A stretch of DNA of 64,000 nucleotides from Paralcaligenes ureilyticus (GTDB lineage: Bacteria > Pseudomonadota > Gammaproteobacteria > Burkholderiales > Burkholderiaceae_B), in NCBI RefSeq assembly GCF_004346225.1, contig NZ_SMAJ01000016.1, positions 1-64,000 on the forward strand, read 5' to 3'. A program made the translations under genes and the position numbers. Every line of letters starts with the position of its first letter. Position 1 is the first letter of the stretch. Positions 33,997 to 42,514 of this stretch are shown here, in pieces. Under the pieces are notes generated by a model. The model was not told the origin of the DNA. It saw nothing but the letters and a program-made list of their open reading frames with translations, and made no database searches.

Positions 33997-34326
33997 ATGG
34001 GGGGACTACCATCTCATCGCCCTATGCTGTTTCGTCAGTGGGCGCATCTTCTGGCTCACTATGGCTCATCGCTCTGCGCCGAGAGCGCCGCCCGAGGTGG
34101 CATTTACCACAAGCAAGAGACTCGTCCTGAGCGAGCTATCCCGACAGCGGCGCACGCCATTATCGCACCAGTCCCGTCTGGTAGACTACCTTATTGCCTG
34201 GCCAAGCTTGGCGGCTATCTGGTGCGGGCTCACGATCCTCCTCCGGGCAATCTGGTGATAGGGCGGGGAATGCGTCGGCTTGGCGACCTCCTGCTCAGCG
34301 CACAGATGGCCAAGAATTGTGGGTGA
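33997..34326 (+). mobile_element. IS4-type transposase C-terminal remnant
   Basis: The frame ends LAKLGGYLVRAHDPPPGN, then a short Arg/Leu-rich tail, resembling the end of IS4/Tn5-group transposases (LGG-[FY]-L-x-R-x-x-DPPPG-x-x-x-x-x-RG). A neighbouring frame upstream (34070-34200) carries possible earlier transposase sense, so at least one frameshift is present. No catalytic residues remain. It borders the truncated tctB. Confidence 0.45.
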
Positions 34327-34572
34327 TTGCAAGGTTTACCGGACCCTTACGGACCGAAGAGGTTTTTGGCGATACTTTGCTTCAGCACCTGTGGTGTTAC
34401 AGGTGGTTGATTGTCAACGCCAGTTTAAAACTGACTCACAGTGGGTCAGTATTACATCGGCGCTAACAGCTACGGCCCAGCGGACGTTTGTTCATCGTCG
34501 ATTCCGTTCGGCGCGTAAGGCCTGCAAAATCAAGTCTTTGCTCATGCACGAATCCATCGGCTAGCCTCTTGA
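34327..34572. other. Intergenic debris with IS21-like end motif
   Basis: No gene. At 34413-34450 the sequence has GTCAACGCCAGTTTAAAACT followed by CTGACTCAC-A-GTGGGTCAG, a near-palindrome resembling the terminal repeats of IS21-family elements. No istA or istB is present. Confidence 0.35.
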
Positions 34573-35907
34573 CTAAAAAAGCTTAGACGGCGCTGGCTTA
34601 GTGCCATCGACCAAGCGTCCATAGCGAAACGGGCTTGGGTCGACTACGGGGTGGTCGTTGTTGATCAGATCTGCGGCAAGGCGGCCGGCACCCAGACCGA
34701 TTCCAAAACCATGGCCACTATAACCCGTAGAGATAAATAATCCAGGAACCTCTTCTACGTAAGAAATGACCGGCACGGTATCTGGGGTGCTATCTATACA
34801 ACCGCCCCAGGAGCGCGCGACACCAATACCTTTTAATGCCGGGAAAGCCCTTACAAACGCAGCCATAGCTTCTGAAACCAGTCTTGGATCAGGGTCTGGG
34901 TGAAGAGTTCGAATCTCCTCGAACGGCGACCGCTCATCGAAGTTCCATCGCCTAAAAGCCTCGGGCCCCTTCAAAAAAGACCGGTCGATCCGAAACTTCA
35001 ACCCGGCACGACGCTCCCTTAAGGTAGGTAAGAAATTAAAGCCGTATCGTAAACCCTGTGGACTGATTCTTACCGTGCCCCGTCCCCCCAAACCTAATGT
35101 GTATCCACCATCCAACCTACGCCGTATGGCCACACCCGGCAATGACAAGGCGCCGTTAACGATCTCTGGGGCGGGCCCTGTGCACAGAGCAGTTCCGTAG
35201 ACGACCGCCTGCGGAAGCGCAATATGATGGCGTCTACAGAACATAGACGACCATGCACCCGCCGCACAGACTACAGTTTGCGTCTTTACAACCCCTCGCT
35301 CAGTCACGACGGCATGCACGCGGCCGGCCGCCAGCTCAAAACCTCGAACCGCACATCCCTGAACCAGTTCAACACCAAGTTTGCAGGCCGCCTTGGCCAG
35401 AAGAGGGACTGCGATACTGGGCTCTGCTCTTCCGTCTGTAGGGCTAATCACACCTCCAAGCCAGATTCCGGCAGCCCCGCAGGAGGCTGCCCTAGCCTCT
35501 TGCGCACTTAACATCCTGCTGTCGACGCCGAAGGATCGGGCCCTCGACACCCAATCGGACCAAACCGTGATATCGGAAGGTTTGTCCGATAGGTAGGTAA
35601 TTCCTGTTGGACGAAAGCTACTGTCTTCACCCAGCTCGTCCGTCAATGCAGCCCAGCGCTCCATGCTAAATTTAATCAGTGGAATCTCTCGTTCGTCCCG
35701 ATTTTGCTTGCGACACCATCCCCAGTTTCTACTGGACTGCTCACCAGCCACATAGCCTTTTTCCACCAGCAACACTGAGAGGCCTTTACGCACCAGCTCG
35801 TACGCTGTCGCGACGCCGATAATGCCCGCCCCCACAACGGTAACATCCACTTTTTTCGGCAAGCTACCATTGCTGTCAACCGACAAGCAATCCACCCGGC
35901 TATGCAC
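34573..35907 (-). CDS. FAD-dependent amine/D-amino-acid oxidoreductase (DAO family)
   Basis: Last gene of the long minus-strand array. The start is GTG at 35907 with a strong GGAGG 6 bases upstream. 444 residues. FAD site VDVTVVGAGIIGVATAYELV (about 19-38), SSRNWGWCRKQNRD, and the closing FAD motif YSGHGFGIGLGAGRLAADLI. Related to GlpO/sarcosine oxidase/PuuB-like enzymes that oxidise C-N bonds of secondary amines or amino acids. The Cys in NWGWCRKQ could hold covalent flavin, unproven. It follows the UroD-family gene by 36 bp. Confidence 0.9.
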   Translation of the reverse strand: MHSRVDCLSVDSNGSLPKKVDVTVVGAGIIGVATAYELVRKGLSVLLVEKGYVAGEQSSRNWGWCRKQNRDEREIPLIKFSMERWAALTDELGEDSSFRPTGITYLSDKPSDITVWSDWVSRARSFGVDSRMLSAQEARAASCGAAGIWLGGVISPTDGRAEPSIAVPLLAKAACKLGVELVQGCAVRGFELAAGRVHAVVTERGVVKTQTVVCAAGAWSSMFCRRHHIALPQAVVYGTALCTGPAPEIVNGALSLPGVAIRRRLDGGYTLGLGGRGTVRISPQGLRYGFNFLPTLRERRAGLKFRIDRSFLKGPEAFRRWNFDERSPFEEIRTLHPDPDPRLVSEAMAAFVRAFPALKGIGVARSWGGCIDSTPDTVPVISYVEEVPGLFISTGYSGHGFGIGLGAGRLAADLINNDHPVVDPSPFRYGRLVDGTKPAPSKLF

Positions 35908-35943
35908 AATTAACCTCCATTCGGTCGGTACAAGAATTAGCCA

Positions 35944-36879
35944 CTACAACGTCTTGCTAAAAGCTCGCAAATGCTTAAGATTCCGGACGGGAGTAAAAGA
36001 AGGCATGGTACAACCCGGTGCAAGTACCCACCGCCTGTCCCCCATCTGCTGTTTCGCATCACAGACCTCTGCTTCAATTTGCGGCAGTGTCATCTCCTGT
36101 ATCGTTGTCTCATCCACCCCTCCCATTAAAGGCTTATCGGTTAACCGGCAAAGCTCCTTCAATGAAGGGTTAGAGGAGTAGCACGTCGATACGCTCAAGA
36201 TTTCGTGGGGATAATCAAAAGCTCGACTCACCTGCAAATGGTGACCATGTGCATGTAGAACACGCACCATACCTTCTGCCGCGTCCAGTACCCTGGATGC
36301 AAACGGCTTTTGAAACGTCTCATGCAGTTCATCCGTAACACCCCTCGATTGGCCAAAAGGAATGGCTCCATTAATCGATAGGTAAATACCATCTATCCCC
36401 AAGCGTTTCACGCATCGGACATAGTCACACATGGTTTCGGTAACCGCCTCAATCGCGCTCAATGCAAGTTTTTCATTAGAAAAGAAATTCGCACTTTGCT
36501 CATACCCGATATTTCGCAAAATTTGCTGATAGGGCTCAAATACCGTTTCCAGGATAGGCACGTCGTCGCCTACCAACGCACGCAACCGCTCCAGGCAATC
36601 AAGCTGCTTGGCAAAGCATGGCGTATCCATACTCAGTCGCGAATAAGACGAAAACGCTTCAGGATTAGTCAACGATACGACGCCTTCCGGGACTGGATAG
36701 CGATAATCGTTCATGACTTTGAGAATGTCCCAATCGTAAGCGCGGAAAAATTCATAATGTAAATTGGCTACTTGCTCCGGGCTTAAATGATCGGACTGGA
36801 AATGAACCCAAGCCGTTACTGGGGGCCGATCAATTTCGGTGCCATGAGCAACCGCCATAAAACGCTGTTTCTTATTCAT
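35944..36879 (-). CDS. Uroporphyrinogen-decarboxylase-family protein, non-heme context
   Basis: URO-D fold protein, 311 residues from the ATG at 36879 (GGAG 8 bases before; an ATG 6 bases earlier is too close). N-terminal KKQRFMAVAHGTEIDRPPV and C-terminal RRWVLAPGCTMPSFTPVRNL are family hallmarks. The place where corrinoid methyltransferases have a zinc site HxC reads LHAHGHHLQ, so those Cys ligands are absent. In an operon with HyuAB and oxidases it is not a heme enzyme; demethylation or decarboxylation of a pathway intermediate are options. Confidence 0.82.
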   Translation of the reverse strand: MNKKQRFMAVAHGTEIDRPPVTAWVHFQSDHLSPEQVANLHYEFFRAYDWDILKVMNDYRYPVPEGVVSLTNPEAFSSYSRLSMDTPCFAKQLDCLERLRALVGDDVPILETVFEPYQQILRNIGYEQSANFFSNEKLALSAIEAVTETMCDYVRCVKRLGIDGIYLSINGAIPFGQSRGVTDELHETFQKPFASRVLDAAEGMVRVLHAHGHHLQVSRAFDYPHEILSVSTCYSSNPSLKELCRLTDKPLMGGVDETTIQEMTLPQIEAEVCDAKQQMGDRRWVLAPGCTMPSFTPVRNLKHLRAFSKTL

Positions 36880-36915
36880 AAACATAGCTCCAGAATACTT
36901 CCTCATTGTCGATGA

Positions 36916-37815
36916 TCAGGCACTCATCTCTGATAGGGCCGCTTTAATTCTCTTTCGTAAATCAATCCCCGGCGAAATCAACGGCAAGCGCACTGAACCA
37001 TCAGAATGGCCTGTAAGTTGCAAGGCGGCTTTTAGCGGCCCCGGGTTCGTTTCCTCGAACAAAACGTCTAGCAGCGGCTTAAGGCCACGATGAATATCCA
37101 AGGCTTTTTGAAAATTATTTTCCTGTAGATTTTGATGCAGCCTGCACCATGCATGAGGTATCAGAGTGGGCGATGCCAGAATCCCGCCACGCGCCCCCAA
37201 CGCGACATGTATCGGATAAAGAAAATCATCACCGGACAGAACGCTAATGGCATTACCTGCGCTTTCTATTACCTTTTGAAAATGGGCCACATCGGTGTCG
37301 CAGGCTTTCATACCCTTGATCAGGCCCGCATTTGCCAACCGCCCAACTGTTTCAGGCGACGTATGAACGCCCGTCCTGCCAGGTATGTCGTATAGCAGTA
37401 AAGTGGCGCCGTGTGTATCCGCCGCGTAGTTTGAAAAGTAATCAAATATCCCCTCCTGAGACGGGAGGACGTAAAACGGCGCAACAAGCAGCAACGCGTT
37501 GGCGCCTGCCTGTAAAAATCGCTTACCATGATCAAGCGCCTCGGCATAACCCGGTGACAATATCCCTGCCACGACAGGAACACGACCGGCAGTTGATCGC
37601 ACAACAGCTTCGACAACCCTGTACCGCTCGTCTGGCGACAGCGCTGTATATTCACCCGTCCCGCCGACCGGGACTATGCCGCTAACATCGCTGGCAATCA
37701 AACGATTAACCAACGCATCTAATGCCTCATAGTCGACAACCTTTCTCATCTTAAAAGGCGTCGTTATTGCCGCGTAAATCCCATGCAGGTCAGTGACACA
37801 GAGTTGGTTCTTCAT
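36916..37815 (-). CDS. DapA-family class I aldolase/lyase
   Basis: Schiff-base lyase of the dihydrodipicolinate synthase/N-acetylneuraminate lyase family, 299 residues from the ATG at 37815 (AAGGA 9 bases before). GTGE (52-55) binds the pyruvate carboxylate, Tyr142 lies in LLYDIPGRTG, and Schiff-base Lys170 in IKGMKACD. True DapA is ruled out by context. A retro-aldol giving pyruvate or a related 2-oxoacid is expected. Adjacent to D- and L-2-hydroxyacid oxidases, which could produce its 2-oxoacid substrate. Confidence 0.9.
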   Translation of the reverse strand: MKNQLCVTDLHGIYAAITTPFKMRKVVDYEALDALVNRLIASDVSGIVPVGGTGEYTALSPDERYRVVEAVVRSTAGRVPVVAGILSPGYAEALDHGKRFLQAGANALLLVAPFYVLPSQEGIFDYFSNYAADTHGATLLLYDIPGRTGVHTSPETVGRLANAGLIKGMKACDTDVAHFQKVIESAGNAISVLSGDDFLYPIHVALGARGGILASPTLIPHAWCRLHQNLQENNFQKALDIHRGLKPLLDVLFEETNPGPLKAALQLTGHSDGSVRLPLISPGIDLRKRIKAALSEMSA

Positions 37816-37835
37816 AAACATATGTCCTTAGGCTT

Positions 37836-39266
37836 TCAGTTCAAGGTCTTTAGAATTTTTCCGGGGTTCAGCACATTGGAAGGATCCAGTGCATTCTTCA
37901 AACAACGCATCAACCGAACCTCGCTATCAGTTCGAGCCGCCTCCAATTTCTCGACATGGAGCAAGCCAATGCCGTGCTCGGCGCTGATACTCCCCCCCAT
38001 ACTTAGTGCGCGGTCATACACTATGTTGTTAACTTCAACTACCTTGCTCGCTTGCTCACCCGAATCGAAACCGTTCCACACATCGTGGGAATACAAGACG
38101 ATATAGTGCAGGTTTCCATCGCCAACGTGGCCAACAATCAGTTCAATACCCGCAGCCATCAGCCCTTCCAAATCATGACGCACCGCTTTACAAAACTCGG
38201 GAATGCGTGAAATAGGCACCGAGATGTCATGAGATATGCTCTTGCCTTCCTTCACATTCACGTCGGACACGCTATGGCGCAGTCGCCAAAACGTTTTTGC
38301 TTGAGCGCCGTTGGCCGCCACGGCGGCGTCAGCAATAAGAGCTTTGTCGAATGCATCTTCTAGCGCACTCTCGAGCAGGGCGTTAAGCATCGCCTGCGAT
38401 CCGGTGTCGCTCAGCTCTACCAAAATAACCCAGTCGTGTGGGCTGTTCAGTGGCGGGTTTATTTGCGGCTGGTGGCGATGAACCAAGTCAAGCTGCGTGC
38501 GTGATATCAATTCAAAACTACTAATTCGATCACCACACTTCTCCCGCATCGCGGCATGAAGCAATATGGCGTGTTCCACGCTATCGATCCCCACCCACGC
38601 CGTCGATACTGCGTCAGGTTTCGCAAAAAGCTTTACGACCGCTGCCGTAACAATACCAAGTGTTCCTTCAGTGCCTATAAACAGCTGCTTCAAGTCGCAA
38701 CCTGTATTGTCCTTTCTCAATTTGCGTAAGCCATTCAAGACAGAGCCATCGGCAAGCACAATCTCCAACCCCAACACGAGATCCCGCATCATTCCGTAGC
38801 GCAAAACAGCAACGCCACCCGCATTTGTGGAAATATTTCCTCCTATCTGGCATGAGCCTTCACTACCAAGGCTAAGGGGGAAAAGCCTTCCCGCCTCACT
38901 TGCAGCCTGCTGAGCCTCAATCAACGTGCATCCCGCTTCCAAGGTCATAGTCTGGCCCAACAGATCCAGCTCACGAATGGCATTCATCCGTGAAAAATTC
39001 AGTATGATCGAGCGACCAGAGCCAATCGCCAACGCCCCGCCGCTAAGCCCCGTATGCCCACCTTGCGGGACAATGGCAACTTCGCTCTGATGGCATAACC
39101 GAACTACCGCAGCCACCTCGGCAGTGGAAGCAGGAAAAACGACGGCAAGGACATTGGCGCTCCGGTTTCCCCACCAATCCATCAAGTAAGGGGCCTTTTC
39201 CCCCTCCTCGATCAGACAGTGTGAAGGATTAACCAAACCCTTTAACGCATTCAAAAAATGATTCAT
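37836..39266 (-). CDS. FAD-linked D-2-hydroxyacid dehydrogenase (GlcD/D-lactate type)
   Basis: 476 residues. An N-terminal FAD_binding_4 domain has IVPQGGHTGLSGGALAIG and GSCQIGGNISTNAGG. The C-terminal oxidase domain has the catalytic/metal His motifs IVGHVGDGNLHYI and SAEHGIGLLHVEK. Oxidises a D-2-hydroxyacid to the 2-oxoacid, passing electrons to quinone or another acceptor. It sits next to an FMN enzyme for the opposite stereochemistry, with a 56-bp gap. Confidence 0.93.
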   Translation of the reverse strand: MNHFLNALKGLVNPSHCLIEEGEKAPYLMDWWGNRSANVLAVVFPASTAEVAAVVRLCHQSEVAIVPQGGHTGLSGGALAIGSGRSIILNFSRMNAIRELDLLGQTMTLEAGCTLIEAQQAASEAGRLFPLSLGSEGSCQIGGNISTNAGGVAVLRYGMMRDLVLGLEIVLADGSVLNGLRKLRKDNTGCDLKQLFIGTEGTLGIVTAAVVKLFAKPDAVSTAWVGIDSVEHAILLHAAMREKCGDRISSFELISRTQLDLVHRHQPQINPPLNSPHDWVILVELSDTGSQAMLNALLESALEDAFDKALIADAAVAANGAQAKTFWRLRHSVSDVNVKEGKSISHDISVPISRIPEFCKAVRHDLEGLMAAGIELIVGHVGDGNLHYIVLYSHDVWNGFDSGEQASKVVEVNNIVYDRALSMGGSISAEHGIGLLHVEKLEAARTDSEVRLMRCLKNALDPSNVLNPGKILKTLN

Positions 39267-39322
39267 GACCCCTCAGTTAGATAGCAACCCACACTCAGAC
39301 CGACACATGCAGCCCCCAGCGC

Positions 39323-40483
39323 CTAGCGCAAATACTCGCGGCCCAACATATTCATACTTGGGCAACCAACAAGCTGTAACGCAATATGCAATTCGTCCAA
39401 GAACAATTTCAATACATCCCGCGCCCCTTCCTTACCATTTGCTGCCAGCCCGTATAACGGCGCCCGACCAGTTAATACGGCACTGGCACCAAGAGCCCGT
39501 GCTTTTACAATGTCTTCCCCGCGCCTGACACCACCATCGACAAAGACTTTCATACTGTCTCCGATCTGTGCCGCAACCGCCTCCAGCCCATCAATCGGGG
39601 GTGACACTCCAGATAACTGCCTCCCGCCATGATTGGACAAGACAATTCCGTCAAAACCACACTGTTGAGCGCGACGTGCGTCGTCTTCCGACTGAATGCC
39701 TTTTAAAACAATAGGACCCGTCCACGCATCGCGCAGCCAATCCAGGCTATTCCAAGTAAGGCTTTTATCCATGGCTCTGCTAAGGACACCTGCATGGGCC
39801 AGAAGGTTAGGCTGTTGGCCGAGGCTACGTGCGATATTGACCAACTGTGGCGTGCCATGCGTCAACATTTGGATAGCCCAGCGGGGATGCCTCAATATGT
39901 CATCAAATAGACGCCAGCTTGGGCGAAGAGGGAGTCGAAACTCATTATGGATATCATGGTCACGCTTACCGTGAACTGGCACGTCCACCGTCAATACCAG
40001 TACTGAGTAACCAGCATTCTTTGCCCGAGCAATGAGGCTAAGCGTAAGCTCTCGGTTCTCGTGCACGTAAAGCTGGAACCAAAGCGGGTGATCCGACACT
40101 GATTTTCGAACATCCTCCAACAAATCAGTTGCAGCGGTAGATAATACGAAAGGCAACCCTTGCATTGCACACTCTTTCGCCAAAATACTATCCGCATCCG
40201 GCCAATAAAGCCCATTTAGCCCTGTAGGTCCAACGATCAGCGGTGCAGAATATCGATGGCCGAATAAGTCAATGTCGGTGACTACTTTTGTCACGTCCAC
40301 CAAAACTCGGGGCCTTAGCTGCAATCGCCGAAACGCATGCACGTTGTTTTCTAGCGAATCGCCATCCCCCGCTCCTTTGTCCAAATAATCAAAAGCCAAC
40401 TTTGGCAGGCGCCACCGCGCCCACTCTCGATAATCTGACACACTGGCACACTGCACTGCGAATACCTCATCTACACTCAGCAA
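39323..40483 (-). CDS. FMN-dependent L-2-hydroxyacid oxidase/dehydrogenase (LldD/glycolate-oxidase family)
   Basis: 386 residues, TIM-barrel FMN enzyme. DYREWARWRLPKLAFDYLDK at the N-terminus, TVDVPVHGKRDHD, the active-site base in VLSNHGGRQLSG, and the FMN phosphate site VFVDGGVRRGEDIVKARALG. The start appears to be TTG at 40483, about the family's normal position; no in-frame ATG is near. It converts an L-2-hydroxyacid to a 2-oxoacid. It follows hyuB by 30 bp. Confidence 0.9.
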   Translation of the reverse strand: MLSVDEVFAVQCASVSDYREWARWRLPKLAFDYLDKGAGDGDSLENNVHAFRRLQLRPRVLVDVTKVVTDIDLFGHRYSAPLIVGPTGLNGLYWPDADSILAKECAMQGLPFVLSTAATDLLEDVRKSVSDHPLWFQLYVHENRELTLSLIARAKNAGYSVLVLTVDVPVHGKRDHDIHNEFRLPLRPSWRLFDDILRHPRWAIQMLTHGTPQLVNIARSLGQQPNLLAHAGVLSRAMDKSLTWNSLDWLRDAWTGPIVLKGIQSEDDARRAQQCGFDGIVLSNHGGRQLSGVSPPIDGLEAVAAQIGDSMKVFVDGGVRRGEDIVKARALGASAVLTGRAPLYGLAANGKEGARDVLKLFLDELHIALQLVGCPSMNMLGREYLR

Positions 40484-40513
40484 TCCATGGTTATTGCGCT
40501 ATGCGCCAGACGA

Positions 40514-42514
40514 TCACGCCGAAGCCGATACCGCCACCGACGGATATTGACTGCACAATTCACCATATATGGTTTTTACGAGCTCCGGGGTGGGACTTGC
40601 CCCATCGTCCAGCACCTGTTTACGCATCTCTGCAAACATCAAATGCTTCAGGAAAAACCGCCAATTAACAGGCACTGACGCCAGGCAATCCATCAACTTG
40701 GCGTAGCAAGGCTGCGTCCACACGCTTTCATGGCTTAGACGGTTCTTGCAATAGCCGTAGAAATTACGGTCCGAATGCGACGGGGTAAGCGATTTTCTTA
40801 AATTGGACGTTGCCGTATCATTCACGGCATTCGCTTCAATAACCACCCCATATGCAGTCCGCGCACACTCCAGTGAAACATAACCTTTCTGCACGTCATC
40901 CAACACGTCTGCTACAGGTCTCAACAACGGAGAACCGTATCCTCCTCCACCGTTACCCTCTAATCTGATAACGTCACCCGGCTCACAATTCACCAAGTCG
41001 GTATTTCCAAGATCCTCCATATTCGAAGAGCCTGGATTTCGAACGAAAGAAGAGGTACGTCCCGCTTCACCACCCTTAATGCCCCATGACCCAAAACGTG
41101 TCCGGTCTCGGTTCCGTGCCGTAACCAAGGTGCCAGGCGCAAACACCTGAAACTCCATCATCAACCCCAGGCCTCCGCGAAACTCGCCTGGCCCTCCGCT
41201 ATCCGGCACCAAGTGGTATTCCGTAATCAGAATGGGTACCTCCGACTCATTGACCTCGACGGGCGTATTGCGCAAGAAGGCCAGGTTGGCACCCGATGCA
41301 TCTGACCCATCACCGGAACTCGAGCCTCCGGCCCCACCTCCAACCGGCCCAATCGATGCCATAACCGGATGACCGAGTCGATCAGTTGTCTTGACATTCA
41401 GCAACGGTATGCTGGACGCCGGGCAAGCAGGCATTTTCTCTGGGATCGCCCGGCTGAAAGCACCAAAAACAGCGGCTTGTACAATCACACATGTAAGGCT
41501 CCTCATACCCACTGCGGCGGGTTGCACGGGATTAAGTACAGATCCCTCCGGCGCGATGCAAGAGGCAACACGCAGGGTGCCAGAATTGAGTAAAACGTTG
41601 CTGTCCAGGCAATAAAGAACATAACTCAGTCCAATGAGAAGCAACGCATGCCTCGGGTGACCGCCGGTAGGAACATTTAAGGATGAGGCAAGTTGCGGGT
41701 CACTTTCTGAGAAATCGAAGACCAAGCTATCGTTCCGCACCACCAACCGCAACGCAATGCGTAGTGGCTCACCATCGACAGAATCCTCGTCGGCATACTC
41801 AGAGAAGAAGTACTCACCATCCGGTATAGCCTGCACTACCGATCGCGCCTGTGATTCCGCGTAGTCCAGTAATTGTTGCATCCCCGTCGAAAACGCTTCA
41901 CAACCGAACTTCTCGATAATTTCGAGGATGCGCTTTTCACCCGTACCCAAACTGGCAACTTGCGCCAACAGATCGCCACGATTTTGGTCGGGCGCACGCA
42001 CGTTCAGCAACATCCAGGATAATAATTCTTGATTGACCTCTCCGGCCTTGACAATGCGGCTTGGAGGAAAGCGTATGCCTTCTTGGTGAATTTCAATAAG
42101 GCTGCGCGAAAGGGATGCAGGCACAGCCCCCCCCATGTCCGTATTATGAATATGTCCGGCTACAAAACAAACAATGCGGTTTTCGAAAAAAACAGGCTTC
42201 CACATCACCACATCAGGAGTGTGCGTTGCAACGTAACCACTATATGGGTCGTTAGACATGTAGATATCTCCCGGCTCATAGTTTTTAATACTTCGCACCA
42301 ACGGCCCATAATCGAGCCCCGTATACCACGTTGCCCCCAAGGTCTTCGGTGACGCAAACGTTAGTCCATCCAAAGTCACCAGGGCACAAGAAAAGTCCTC
42401 GGTCTCCTTTATGAACGTAGAGTGAGCCGTACGAATAAGAGTGAAGGCCATGCTCTCCGCAATAGCGGTGCAGTAGTCCGCAAAAATCTGTAATTCCGCC
42501 TTGCTAAATTTCAT
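40514..42514 (-). CDS. hyuB: Hydantoinase B/oxoprolinase B subunit with extended C-terminus
   Basis: 666 residues; the family core is about 520-580. The core is clear: the N-terminal part with ALVTLDGLTFASPKTLGATW, then DIYMSNDPYSGYVATHTPDV, and the glycine-rich VGGGAGGSSSGDGSDASGAN and PGEFRGGLGLMMEF. Partner of HyuA in ATP-dependent opening of hydantoin, 5-oxoproline or carboxylation of ketones. The last 90 or so residues (VPVNWRFFLKHLMFAEMRKQ and after) are helical and not in ordinary HyuB. The ATG follows the hyuA stop directly (TAAATG), so translation is coupled. Confidence 0.93.
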   Translation of the reverse strand: MKFSKAELQIFADYCTAIAESMAFTLIRTAHSTFIKETEDFSCALVTLDGLTFASPKTLGATWYTGLDYGPLVRSIKNYEPGDIYMSNDPYSGYVATHTPDVVMWKPVFFENRIVCFVAGHIHNTDMGGAVPASLSRSLIEIHQEGIRFPPSRIVKAGEVNQELLSWMLLNVRAPDQNRGDLLAQVASLGTGEKRILEIIEKFGCEAFSTGMQQLLDYAESQARSVVQAIPDGEYFFSEYADEDSVDGEPLRIALRLVVRNDSLVFDFSESDPQLASSLNVPTGGHPRHALLLIGLSYVLYCLDSNVLLNSGTLRVASCIAPEGSVLNPVQPAAVGMRSLTCVIVQAAVFGAFSRAIPEKMPACPASSIPLLNVKTTDRLGHPVMASIGPVGGGAGGSSSGDGSDASGANLAFLRNTPVEVNESEVPILITEYHLVPDSGGPGEFRGGLGLMMEFQVFAPGTLVTARNRDRTRFGSWGIKGGEAGRTSSFVRNPGSSNMEDLGNTDLVNCEPGDVIRLEGNGGGGYGSPLLRPVADVLDDVQKGYVSLECARTAYGVVIEANAVNDTATSNLRKSLTPSHSDRNFYGYCKNRLSHESVWTQPCYAKLMDCLASVPVNWRFFLKHLMFAEMRKQVLDDGASPTPELVKTIYGELCSQYPSVAVSASA

